A stretch of DNA of 64,000 nucleotides, taken from the NCBI GenBank assembly GCA_937890745.1, contig CALADH010000061.1, forward strand, positions 1 through 64,000, written 5' to 3'. The notes beneath the pieces are model-generated. The model was not told the DNA's origin, did no database searches, and was given only the letters and a program-made list of their open reading frames with translations. Positions 23,322 through 31,370 of the stretch are shown here, piece by piece (position 1 is the first letter of the stretch; each line of letters opens with the position of its first letter). This stretch comes from Scybalocola_A sp900557175 (lineage in GTDB: Bacteria > Bacillota > Clostridia > Lachnospirales > Lachnospiraceae). The translations under genes were made by a program, and so were the position numbers.

Positions 23322-23337
23322 GTTAGCAATAGCTAAC
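23322..23337 (+). promoter_or_regulatory. Iron-box-like operator before feoB
   Basis: A perfect palindrome GTTAGC-AATA-GCTAAC lies 20 bases before the feoB start and just after the terminator. No clear separate promoter could be assigned; the repressor may act as a roadblock or on an unrecognised promoter. Confidence 0.78.
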
Positions 23338-23357
23338 ACATGAAGGAGGATTAGGTC

Positions 23358-25532
23358 ATGTCGATTAAGATTGCTTTAGCCGGAAATCCGAACTGCGGGA
23401 AAACGACATTGTTTAATGCGCTGACAGGTGCAAATCAGTTTGTCGGGAACTGGCCGGGAGTGACGGTTGAAAAAAAGGAAGGAAAGTTAAAAGGGAATAA
23501 AGATGTCATTATTATGGATCTTCCGGGCATTTATTCTCTGTCACCGTATACACTTGAAGAAGTTGTCGCAAGAAATTACTTGATTACAGAGCGCCCGGAT
23601 GCTATTTTAAATATAGTCGACGGTACAAATCTTGAACGTAATTTGTATTTGACAACACAGCTGACAGAGCTTGGTATTCCTGTTGTTATGGCTGTCAATA
23701 TGATGGATATTGTCGCTAAAAAAGGCGATAAGATAAATATGAAGGCATTGTCAGAACAGTTTGGCTGTGAGGTTGTAGAGATTTCAGCGCTCAAAGGCAC
23801 AGGGATTAAAGCTGCAGCCCAAAAGGCTGTTGCGGCGGCAAAGGGCCATGCAGTGACTCCGGTGCATACGTTTGGAGCGGAAGTTGAATCGGCTTTAAGT
23901 GCAATTGAAGCGCTTTTGGATATGGAAATTCCAGAGGTACAGCGACGCTTTTATGCAATTAAGCTGTTTGAACGCGATGAGAAAATCAAAGCACTCATGA
24001 AATATGTGCCGGATGTGGCGCATATTATTGAAAAAGCAGAAAAAGCGCTGGATGATGATTCTGAGAGTATTATTACAAATGAACGCTATGTCTATATTGC
24101 TTCGATCATCGAGAAATGCTGTAAACGTTCGCATGGTACAGGTAAAATGACGATGTCGGATAAGATTGACCGTATTGTGACAAATCGTTTTGCAGCTTTG
24201 CCGATTTTTGCATTAATTATGTTTATCGTTTACTATGTTTCCATTTCAACTGTCGGAGCAATGGCAACAGACTGGACAAATGACAATTTATTTGGCGACG
24301 GTTTTTCCTTTTTCGGAAAATGGATTCCGGGGATTCCGGTGCTTGCTGAAAATGGACTGACAGCAATCAACTGTGCACCATGGCTTCAGGATTTAATTGT
24401 CAATGGTATGATTGCCGGTGTCGGCGCTGTTTTGGGCTTTGTGCCTCAGATGATTGTACTTTTTGTATTTCTTGCATTTTTGGAGGCTTGCGGCTATATG
24501 GCCCGCGTTGCCTTTATTATGGATAGGATTTTCAGAAAATTTGGTTTGTCGGGGAAATCTTTTATACCTATGCTGATTGGCACAGGCTGTGGTATTCCGG
24601 GCGTGATGGCTTCAAGGACAATTGAAAATGAGAGGGATCGTCGTATGACGATTATGACAACGACATTTATTCCATGCGGCGCGAAGCTGCCGATTATTGC
24701 GCTGATTGCCGGTGCATTTTTTAATAATTCTGGCTGGGTTGCAACAAGTGCGTACTTCGTCGGTATGGCGGCCATTATTGTTTCGGGCGTTATTTTAAAG
24801 AAAACAAAGATGTTTTCAGGAGAACCGGCGCCGTTTGTGATGGAGCTTCCTGCTTACCATCTGCCGACAGTGGGGAATATATTAAGAAGTGTCTGGGAGC
24901 GGGCGTCTTCCTTTATTAAAAAGGCGGGAACAATTATTCTTCTGTCGACGATTGTGCTTTGGTTTTTACAGAGCTATGGTTTTACTGACAGTGGTTTCGG
25001 TGCTGTAGACGGTGATTTGGATCATAGTATTTTAGGTTATATTGGCCGCGCCATCAGCTGGATTTTTATTCCGCTCGGATGGGATCATTGGCAGGCGGCA
25101 GTGGCTGCCATCACCGGTCTTATTGCAAAGGAAAATGTTGTTGCCACATTTGGTACGCTGTATGGTTTTGCCGAGGTTGCGGAAAATGGCGAAGAAATTT
25201 GGGGAACATTGGCGGCAAGCTTTACGGCAATTGCTGCCTATGGATTCCTTGTATTTAATCTTTTGTGTGCTCCTTGCTTTGCAGCGATCGGCGCGATTAA
25301 GCGTGAGATGAATAATGCAAAATGGACATGGTTTGCGATTGGTTATCAGACAATTTTTGCTTATGCTGTGACACTTTGCATTTATCAGATAGGAACACTT
25401 GTGACAGGCGGTGGTTTTACAATATGGACAGCAGTCGCTTTTGCAATTGTGGGCGCATTTTTTTACTTGCTTTTGCGTCCGTCGGGTGCCGGTAAAAAAG
25501 CGGGCGCTGTCAAAAAGGTTTTTGCCGGATGA
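23358..25532 (+). CDS. feoB: Ferrous iron transport protein B (FeoB)
   Basis: A 724-residue inner-membrane Fe(II) transporter. The N-terminal G domain has the P-loop GNPNCGKTT (residues 8-16), the switch I segment GNWPGVTVEKKEG, G3 DLPGIYSLSP and G4 NMMD. A guanine-dissociation-inhibitor-like helical part spans about 165-270. The membrane domain has two Gate segments, including GTGCGIPGVMASRTIEN and the later NVVATFGTLYG. Length is normal. ATG follows AAGGAGGATTAGGTC. It is preceded by two feoA genes and an iron-box palindrome and followed by a small Cys-rich partner. Expression under iron limitation is expected. Confidence 0.96.
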   Translation: MSIKIALAGNPNCGKTTLFNALTGANQFVGNWPGVTVEKKEGKLKGNKDVIIMDLPGIYSLSPYTLEEVVARNYLITERPDAILNIVDGTNLERNLYLTTQLTELGIPVVMAVNMMDIVAKKGDKINMKALSEQFGCEVVEISALKGTGIKAAAQKAVAAAKGHAVTPVHTFGAEVESALSAIEALLDMEIPEVQRRFYAIKLFERDEKIKALMKYVPDVAHIIEKAEKALDDDSESIITNERYVYIASIIEKCCKRSHGTGKMTMSDKIDRIVTNRFAALPIFALIMFIVYYVSISTVGAMATDWTNDNLFGDGFSFFGKWIPGIPVLAENGLTAINCAPWLQDLIVNGMIAGVGAVLGFVPQMIVLFVFLAFLEACGYMARVAFIMDRIFRKFGLSGKSFIPMLIGTGCGIPGVMASRTIENERDRRMTIMTTTFIPCGAKLPIIALIAGAFFNNSGWVATSAYFVGMAAIIVSGVILKKTKMFSGEPAPFVMELPAYHLPTVGNILRSVWERASSFIKKAGTIILLSTIVLWFLQSYGFTDSGFGAVDGDLDHSILGYIGRAISWIFIPLGWDHWQAAVAAITGLIAKENVVATFGTLYGFAEVAENGEEIWGTLAASFTAIAAYGFLVFNLLCAPCFAAIGAIKREMNNAKWTWFAIGYQTIFAYAVTLCIYQIGTLVTGGGFTIWTAVAFAIVGAFFYLLLRPSGAGKKAGAVKKVFAG

Positions 25533-25586
25533 GATAAGCGTATAAAGTGCTTGGACGATGCCGGTATTTAAGAAAGAAGGTGCAGA

Positions 25587-25751
25587 ATGAATTTTCCGAC
25601 ATTGATTGTTTTGATAATTGTAGTATTTGTAGCTTTTCTTGCTGTTCGTTCAATGTATAAGGCGAAAAAGTCAGGAAAATCATGCAGCTGCGGCGGAAAC
25701 TGCGGCGGCTGTCCGAGTGCCGGTATGTGTCATTCGGATAAAAATAATTGA
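25587..25751 (+). CDS. FeoB-associated Cys-rich membrane protein
   Basis: A 54-residue protein: an N-terminal membrane helix (MNFPTLIVLIIVVFVAFLAV) followed by a basic stretch and a Cys-rich tail SCSCGGNCGGCPSAGMC. This matches the small FeoB-associated Cys-rich family (Pfam FeoB_associated), found after feoB in many Firmicutes and thought to bind iron for or at FeoB. It starts 54 bases after feoB with GAAGGTGCAGA upstream. A terminator follows seven bases after the stop codon. Confidence 0.9.
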   Translation: MNFPTLIVLIIVVFVAFLAVRSMYKAKKSGKSCSCGGNCGGCPSAGMCHSDKNN

Positions 25752-25757
25752 AATGTA

Positions 25758-25788
25758 AAGGCGGCGGGCAGTTGTCCGCCTTCTTTTT
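25758..25788 (+). terminator. Terminator of the feo cluster
   Basis: AAGGCGG / CCGCCTT with a 10-13 base loop, followed by CTTTTTA. Confidence 0.85.
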
Positions 25789-26045
25789 ATGTGATAAGAT
25801 AGAAAAACAGGATAAAATAGAAAAAAGCGGAGCATCCGACGAATCAGACACTCCGCCTGCAAAAGGGGAGGATAAGTATTCACAACTTATCATTTGTGCT
25901 GTGCGTCATTCATTGGAGGGGGGAATCCAACGATTTGCCCGCGCAAGATTTTGCGCGTATTCCGTTTTGTTTATCGGAACAATTATAGTATTGGCCGCTT
26001 TGCGGCTATTTATACATAGAAATTAAAAAAATGTGAGGCGGTAAG
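25789..26045 (+). other. Gene-free, structured leader before the hydrolase gene
   Basis: Several short hairpins are visible: GCGGAG / CTCCGC (about 25828-25857), TTGGA / TCCAA around a GGGGGGAA loop (25913-25930), and GCGCAA / TTGCGC (about 25941-25956). A possible reading frame crosses the feo terminator and lacks a ribosome-binding site, so it is not called. The function is unknown. Confidence 0.45.
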
Positions 26046-27047
26046 ATGGCTGAATTATTTACGATGAATACAACGCTTAAAGAGATACTTGAAAATGAGC
26101 GTGTCAATAAAAAGCTGAATTATATGTTCAGCGAATTGTATTATAAGGATATTCGTCCGATGTTTCGGAAAATGAAATTGAAAAATATGGTTAAGTTTGT
26201 AAAGACGCCGTGGGGAACGCCGTTTCCGGCAGAGGGACTTTTAAGATGTGCCAACCTGATTTCTGAGCGCCGTCAAAACGGCGAGCTTGTTTCTATTCCG
26301 ATTTGGCAGGGCGCCGGCGACAGCCGTGAAAATGTTGTACTTGTACCATTTTTAAATAAAGAGATGAAAAAGGCGCCGGCGGTGATTATATGTCCGGGCG
26401 GCGCCTATAACCGTGTGGCTTTTCACAATGAAGGTATTCCGGTAGCACAGCGGATGCAGCAGGCCGGTTATCAGGCCTTTATATTAAATTACACAGTTGC
26501 GCCTCAGTTATATCCAAAGCCTCAGGAGGATTTGGTGCGCGCCATCCGGTTTGTCCGGAAAAATCACGAAAAGCTTGGCGTCAATCCTGAAGATGTGATG
26601 ATTATGGGCTTTTCGGCGGGCGGCCATTTGTGCGCGACTGTCGGAGCGCTTTATGACAGATATGAAGACGATACGCACCGGTATGACGATGTCAGTGCCA
26701 GACCGGATAAAATATGTCTTGGTTATCCGCTGATCAGCCTTATCACGGACATTCACGAGGGCTGTATTGAAAATCTTCTCGGCGGAACAGATCATATGGA
26801 AGACCGCCGTGCGCTTTCGGCGGAGATGATTTTATCCAAAGATTATCCAAAAACTTATTTGTGGGCATGTGAGGATGATACAGTCGTCAATTGCAGTCAT
26901 ACAAAAATGATGGATGATGTGCTGAATAATAAAAAAGCGCCGCATATGATGCATCTGTTTGAAAGCGGCGGACATGGTATCGGTCTCGGTGAAGGAACAC
27001 CGGCACAGGGGTGGATCGAAGAAGCACTGGCGTTTTTTGAGGCGTAG
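26046..27047 (+). CDS. Alpha/beta hydrolase, esterase/acetyl-xylan esterase-like
   Basis: A 333-residue serine hydrolase. The nucleophile elbow GFSAGGH places Ser190. An oxyanion-hole segment CPGGAYNRV and the typical GYQAFILNYTVAP precede it. The catalytic Asp is probably in CEDDTVV and the His in SGGHGIGLG. The first 70 residues are a helical, charged extension outside the core domain. No signal peptide, so it acts in the cytoplasm. This arrangement is common in carbohydrate and xylan esterases of gut Firmicutes (BD-FAE-like), but the substrate is open. ATG follows GTGAGGCGGTAAG. Confidence 0.8.
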   Translation: MAELFTMNTTLKEILENERVNKKLNYMFSELYYKDIRPMFRKMKLKNMVKFVKTPWGTPFPAEGLLRCANLISERRQNGELVSIPIWQGAGDSRENVVLVPFLNKEMKKAPAVIICPGGAYNRVAFHNEGIPVAQRMQQAGYQAFILNYTVAPQLYPKPQEDLVRAIRFVRKNHEKLGVNPEDVMIMGFSAGGHLCATVGALYDRYEDDTHRYDDVSARPDKICLGYPLISLITDIHEGCIENLLGGTDHMEDRRALSAEMILSKDYPKTYLWACEDDTVVNCSHTKMMDDVLNNKKAPHMMHLFESGGHGIGLGEGTPAQGWIEEALAFFEA

Positions 27048-27107
27048 CGGCGCCTTCAGATGCGGTGCCATGCTGCAAATACCTGTATGATATTCTTCAC
27101 ATCCGGT

Positions 27108-27165
27108 TTGACATGCGTCTGTGATTTTGATAATATAAAGAGGTCGGAATATATCCGGCCTTTTT
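27108..27165 (+). promoter_or_regulatory. Promoter-like site overlapping a terminator hairpin before fabF
   Basis: A perfect TTGACA (27108-27113), 17-base spacer and TAATAT (27131-27136). Immediately downstream AGGTCGGA / TCCGGCCT (27141-27162) and TTTTT form an intrinsic terminator. It may end the hydrolase transcript, or attenuate a transcript starting near 27143. Confidence 0.6.
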
Positions 27166-27219
27166 GTGTGTAAAATGCGGAGAAATCCGTGGATTTTGAT
27201 AGACTAGAGGGAATTTAAT

Positions 27220-28470
27220 ATGGAAGAAAAAATAGTAATTACCGGACTTGGCGCGGTGACACCGGTCGGTATCGGTGTACCTGAGTTTTGGAAAAATTTG
27301 ACGGAAGGTGTCTGCGGTATTTCAAAAATTGAAAAAGAAGGCTGCGAAGATCTGGCAGTGCAGATTGCCGGACAGGTGAAGAATTTTGTGCCGGAAAATT
27401 ATATGCCGAAAAAGCTTGTCCGCGAGATGGATACTTTTATGCAGTATGCATTTGCGGCGGCTGACGAGGCAGTTAAAGACAGCGGTATTGCAGATGACGG
27501 CGGCAAGGTGTGCGAGCCGTCAAGAACGGGTATTGTCATGGCGACAGCGATGGGCGGCATCGGTGAAATTGAGCGTACACATGAGCAGATGACTGCTTCA
27601 AAGCATAAGAATGTGAGCCCGCGTTTTGTACCAAAAATTTTAGGCAACGTGAGTGCAGCTCAGATTTCCATTGCTAAAAATATTCAGGGACCGTCGCTGA
27701 CGGTAAGTACAGCCTGCTCATCGGGCGGCGATGCTATTTTGACGGGCGTGATGCTGCTTAAGTCAGAGATGGCAGATACAGTTGTTGTGACCGGCGGCGA
27801 GGCGGCAGTCTGCCCTGTATTTATTCAGGGACTGACAGGCGCGAGAGCATTGTCTCGCAGAAACGAAGAACCGCAAAAGGCAAGCCGTCCGTTTGATGCG
27901 GATAGAGACGGGTTTGTCATGGGTGAGGGCGGCGGCGCCCTGATTCTTGAACGTGAGAGTCATGCAAAAGCCCGCGGTGCTCATATTTATGCGGAGCTTG
28001 CAGGCTGCGCCAATAATACGGACGCTTATCACGTAACTGCGCCGAATCCTGAAGGCGAAGGCGCTGCGGATTGTATGAAAAAAGCGATGGCAATGGCCGG
28101 TATCGGTCCGGAAGCCATTGGCTATATTAACGCTCACGGAACATCGACAAAGGCCGGTGATATTGCGGAGACAAAGGCGATTAAGAAGGTTTTTGGCGAT
28201 AAGGCAAAAGACGTCTGTGTCAGCTCAACAAAGGGCGCTACAGGACATCTGATGGGCGCCGGCGGCATTGTGGAGGTGATCGCCTGCGTGAAAGCTTTAA
28301 ATGCCCAGCTTATTCCGCCGACTTTAAATCTTTTACAGCCGGATGAGGCCTGTGATTTAGACTATGTTCCAAATACGGCGCGCAAGAAATCTTTGGATTA
28401 TGCGATGTCCAATGCTTTTGGCTTTGGCGGCCAGAATTCAAGTATTATTGTAAAAAAGTATGACAGATAA
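27220..28470 (+). CDS. fabF: 3-oxoacyl-ACP synthase II (FabF-type ketosynthase)
   Basis: A 416-residue condensing enzyme of fatty-acid synthesis. The triad is complete: Cys166 in TACSSGGDA, His306 in NAHGTST and His343 in GATGHLMGAGG. It elongates acyl-ACP with malonyl-ACP. It stands alone, away from any fab cluster, between a hydrolase and a ROK kinase, and the kinase start lies 13 bases after its stop. An extra copy of FabF outside the main cluster may serve a special acyl product; a stand-alone housekeeping FabF is equally possible. Confidence 0.92.
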   Translation: MEEKIVITGLGAVTPVGIGVPEFWKNLTEGVCGISKIEKEGCEDLAVQIAGQVKNFVPENYMPKKLVREMDTFMQYAFAAADEAVKDSGIADDGGKVCEPSRTGIVMATAMGGIGEIERTHEQMTASKHKNVSPRFVPKILGNVSAAQISIAKNIQGPSLTVSTACSSGGDAILTGVMLLKSEMADTVVVTGGEAAVCPVFIQGLTGARALSRRNEEPQKASRPFDADRDGFVMGEGGGALILERESHAKARGAHIYAELAGCANNTDAYHVTAPNPEGEGAADCMKKAMAMAGIGPEAIGYINAHGTSTKAGDIAETKAIKKVFGDKAKDVCVSSTKGATGHLMGAGGIVEVIACVKALNAQLIPPTLNLLQPDEACDLDYVPNTARKKSLDYAMSNAFGFGGQNSSIIVKKYDR

Positions 28471-28483
28471 AGGAGATAAAAAC

Positions 28484-29431
28484 ATGGCAGAGAAGAAGTA
28501 CCGTGTAGGTATTGACCTTGGAGGCACAAATATTAAGGCAGGGATTGTAGACGGGGACAATAAACTTTTGGCGACAGCTTCAAGACCGACAAAGTCAGAA
28601 CGCCCGTGGAAAGAAATTGTGGCAGATATGGCGGAGACTGTTAAGGATGCGGCTGTCAAAGCCGGTGTGACACTTGACGAATGTATTTCTGTCGGTATCG
28701 GAAATCCGGGCGTGATTGATCCTGAACATGGTGTGATCGTATACTCAAATAACCTCGGTTGGGACGATGTGCCTTTGACAGAGGAATTTACAAAATATAT
28801 CCAGCTTCCGGTGCGTGTCAGCAATGATGCCAACTGTGCGGCTATGGGCGAGGCTGCGGCAGGCGCTGCGGCAGGTGCAGGCGACGTGATTTTACTGACA
28901 CTGGGTACAGGTGTCGGCGGCGGCATTATTTTGGATAATAAGGTTTATGAGGGCGGCGTCGGCGGCGCAGAGCTCGGTCATGTGACGCTGATTGCCGGCG
29001 GAAGACTTTGTACATGCGGACGTAAGGGCTGTATTGAGAGCTACTGCAGCGCGAATGCACTGATTGCACAGGCAAATGAGGCGCTTGCAAAGCATCCTGA
29101 AAGTATGATGGCTCAGCTTGTTGAAAAAGAGGGCGGCATGAATGGCAAGATTCCGTTTGATGCGGCACAGAGCGGTGATGCGACAGGAAAAGCTGTTGTT
29201 GATCAGTATATTGAGTATTTGGGCGAAGCTGTGACAAACTTTGTCAATATTTTTAGACCAAAGGTTGTACTTCTTTCCGGCGGCGTATGCGCCCAGGGTG
29301 AAAATCTGACGAAGCCGTTAAATGCTTATATAAGAAAGTATGCTTTTGGCGGCGAGCGCACAGTGAATACAGTTGTAAAAATCGCGCAGCTTGGCAATGA
29401 TGCGGGTATTATTGGTGCGGCAAACTTATAA
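28484..29431 (+). CDS. ROK-family glucokinase
   Basis: A 315-residue sugar kinase of the ROK family, probably glucose to glucose 6-phosphate with ATP. The phosphate motif DLGGTNIKAGIVDG is at residues 9-22. The ROK zinc motif with GHVTL His and CTCGRKGCIE Cys residues lies near 172-190. Length is normal for Firmicute GlcK. ATG 28484 is chosen because AAAGGAGATAAAAAC lies immediately upstream; an upstream in-frame start would overlap fabF. It could phosphorylate the glucose released by the GH65 phosphorylase of this window. Confidence 0.9.
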   Translation: MAEKKYRVGIDLGGTNIKAGIVDGDNKLLATASRPTKSERPWKEIVADMAETVKDAAVKAGVTLDECISVGIGNPGVIDPEHGVIVYSNNLGWDDVPLTEEFTKYIQLPVRVSNDANCAAMGEAAAGAAAGAGDVILLTLGTGVGGGIILDNKVYEGGVGGAELGHVTLIAGGRLCTCGRKGCIESYCSANALIAQANEALAKHPESMMAQLVEKEGGMNGKIPFDAAQSGDATGKAVVDQYIEYLGEAVTNFVNIFRPKVVLLSGGVCAQGENLTKPLNAYIRKYAFGGERTVNTVVKIAQLGNDAGIIGAANL

Positions 29432-29474
29432 AGAACAGAATGTACATATTTTTTATGAACATCATTTATGAATA

Positions 29475-29500
29475 GACACCATCCGGTTTGGGTGGTGTTT
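29475..29500 (+). terminator. Hairpin after the ROK kinase gene
   Basis: ACACCATCC / GGGTGGTGT is followed by TTGTTATT, a moderate T-rich tail. Confidence 0.7.
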
Positions 29501-29519
29501 GTTATTATGGAGGATAATG

Positions 29520-31208
29520 ATGGGGACGACATATAATGCGGAAATGTTTAAGGAGACATTTGAGCACAGTTTTACTTATTTAAACGGTTTTTTGCGTAAT
29601 GTTAAAATGTATGGCGAAAAGACGGCGCTGACGGAGCCGGAGACGGGAAGAATGATGACGTATCAGGAGCTGGACAGAATGTCAAACCGTCTGGTTCATG
29701 CCCTTTTGGCGGATGGCGTCGGTAAAAATGACATCGTGATGTATCAGCTCCAAAATTGTATAGAGTTTGTCTGCTGTTATATAGGTCCGCAAAAGCTTGG
29801 TGCGATTAACAGTCCGGTCAATTTCCGCCTCGGCGCGGGAGAAACAGCGCTTTTGCTTGATGATGCCCGGCCAAAGGTGTTTATTTATGATATGGCGTGC
29901 GCCGAAATGGCAGTTTCGGCTCTGAAGTCTGCAGTATGGCAGCCGGTGCGTGCTGTCGCCGTTGATACAGACAGGAGCCGGCCTGCAGGTGCGGCGAGGG
30001 AAAAGCTGCCCAAAGGCCATATTTTATTTGAAGATTATATACAGCTTGATGGTGAAGATGCGTGGAATGAAAATCCGGTACCGGAATACAAACCTTATAT
30101 TTATGATGAGGTGACGCGGCTTTACACTTCGGGAACAACGAATCTCCCGAAGGGGGTACCTGTAAATCATGTCAATGAAGTGTTGTCTGCCCACGATGTG
30201 ATGATGCATTTTCCGATGAATGCCACAGATATTGTGATGAATATGACGCCGTGGTTTCACCGGGGCGGTCTTCATGCCGGAGGACCGACGCCGTCGCTTT
30301 ATGCCGGCGCTTCAATGATTATTCTGAAAAAATTTGATCCGAGACTTTGCCTTTCTTATGCCCAAAAATATAAGGTAACTTTTATGATCGGCGTGCCGTC
30401 GGCTTTGAATATGCTTGTGAAGGTTCAGCAAAAGACGCCGTATTGTCTTGATTGTTTAAAAGGGATTGTAACGATGGGAAGCCCTCTTGAAAAGGCGGAC
30501 TGTGAGGCATATCAGAAGGTGCTGACGCCGAATGTCTTTAATGGCTACGGAACAACGGAAAGTTTTTGGAATACATTTTTGCGCCCGTACGATTTGCCGG
30601 AAATGGCAGGGACAGCCGGCAGGGCATGTACCGATGATGAGGTGAGGGTTGTACGTGCCGATAAAAATTTGCGCGCTGAGCCGGACGAGCTTTGCGCGCA
30701 GGATAATGTTGAGGTTGGCGAAGTGATTATAAAAACGCCGAAGTCTTCCTATAGTTATTCAAATAATCCGGCGGAGGCTGAGAAGAAATTTTATAAAGGA
30801 TATATGTATACCGGCGATCTGGGGACGTGGGATGCGCGCGGTTTTGTGACGATTGTCGGGCGGCGTGATGATATGATGATTACGGCCGGTGAAAATATTT
30901 ATCCGGCGCAGCTTGAAGAAATATTAAACAGCCATCCGGGCATTTCAGACTGTGCTGTTGTGGGTGTACCTGATAAGATACGGGGAGAAAGTGCGGCAGC
31001 TTATATTGTGAGGGCAGATCAGTCGCTTGACGGCATTGAAATTTCCCGTTTTTGTGACAGTCACCCGATGCTTCCGGCCTATAAAAAACCGCGGTATTAT
31101 CGGTTTGTCGATGAAATTCCGATGACAGCCACCGGTAAAAAAATGCATTATCAGCTCCGGGAGACGGCCGCTGCGGATTTGGCGGCCGGACGTCTCATTC
31201 GCCTGTAG
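29520..31208 (+). CDS. AMP-forming acyl-CoA synthetase/ligase
   Basis: A 562-residue member of the adenylate-forming (ANL) superfamily. Signature motifs in order: the P-loop YTSGTTNLPKGVP (about residue 198), GYGTTES (about 342), YTGDLGTWDARG, the hinge GRRDDMMITAGENIYP, and the C-terminal catalytic Lys in MTATGKK. It activates a carboxylic acid as acyl-AMP and normally transfers it to CoA; the acid is not evident. ATG 29520 has GGAGG six bases upstream. It lies two genes after FabF, but no carrier protein is nearby. Confidence 0.86.
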   Translation: MGTTYNAEMFKETFEHSFTYLNGFLRNVKMYGEKTALTEPETGRMMTYQELDRMSNRLVHALLADGVGKNDIVMYQLQNCIEFVCCYIGPQKLGAINSPVNFRLGAGETALLLDDARPKVFIYDMACAEMAVSALKSAVWQPVRAVAVDTDRSRPAGAAREKLPKGHILFEDYIQLDGEDAWNENPVPEYKPYIYDEVTRLYTSGTTNLPKGVPVNHVNEVLSAHDVMMHFPMNATDIVMNMTPWFHRGGLHAGGPTPSLYAGASMIILKKFDPRLCLSYAQKYKVTFMIGVPSALNMLVKVQQKTPYCLDCLKGIVTMGSPLEKADCEAYQKVLTPNVFNGYGTTESFWNTFLRPYDLPEMAGTAGRACTDDEVRVVRADKNLRAEPDELCAQDNVEVGEVIIKTPKSSYSYSNNPAEAEKKFYKGYMYTGDLGTWDARGFVTIVGRRDDMMITAGENIYPAQLEEILNSHPGISDCAVVGVPDKIRGESAAAYIVRADQSLDGIEISRFCDSHPMLPAYKKPRYYRFVDEIPMTATGKKMHYQLRETAAADLAAGRLIRL

Positions 31209-31274
31209 AATAATGGCGCGAAGCCTGCGATGTTTATAGCGTTTGGCTTTTGTTAAAAATCAGAAACTTTGCTC

Positions 31275-31324
31275 TTGACAACAGAATTTTTCAGAGGTAT
31301 TATAATGATATCAAAATGATATCA
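31275..31324 (+). promoter_or_regulatory. Promoter with tandem TGATATCA operator before the SPFH gene
   Basis: A perfect TTGACA (31275-31280), a 17-base spacer and TATTAT (31298-31303). Directly downstream are two identical palindromes TGATATCA (31306-31313 and 31317-31324), with an 11-base period. Tandem short palindromes suit a ribbon-helix-helix repressor, and one is encoded in this operon. Confidence 0.8.
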
Positions 31325-31370
31325 GATTTACGCGGCGTGTGTAAACCCGCTGTGAAGGAGGCAGATTGTT

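Noticed and set aside
25748..26026. 92-codon frame between feo and the hydrolase gene
   Set aside because: It begins inside the Cys-rich gene, runs through a terminator and has no ribosome-binding site. It reads like non-coding sequence.
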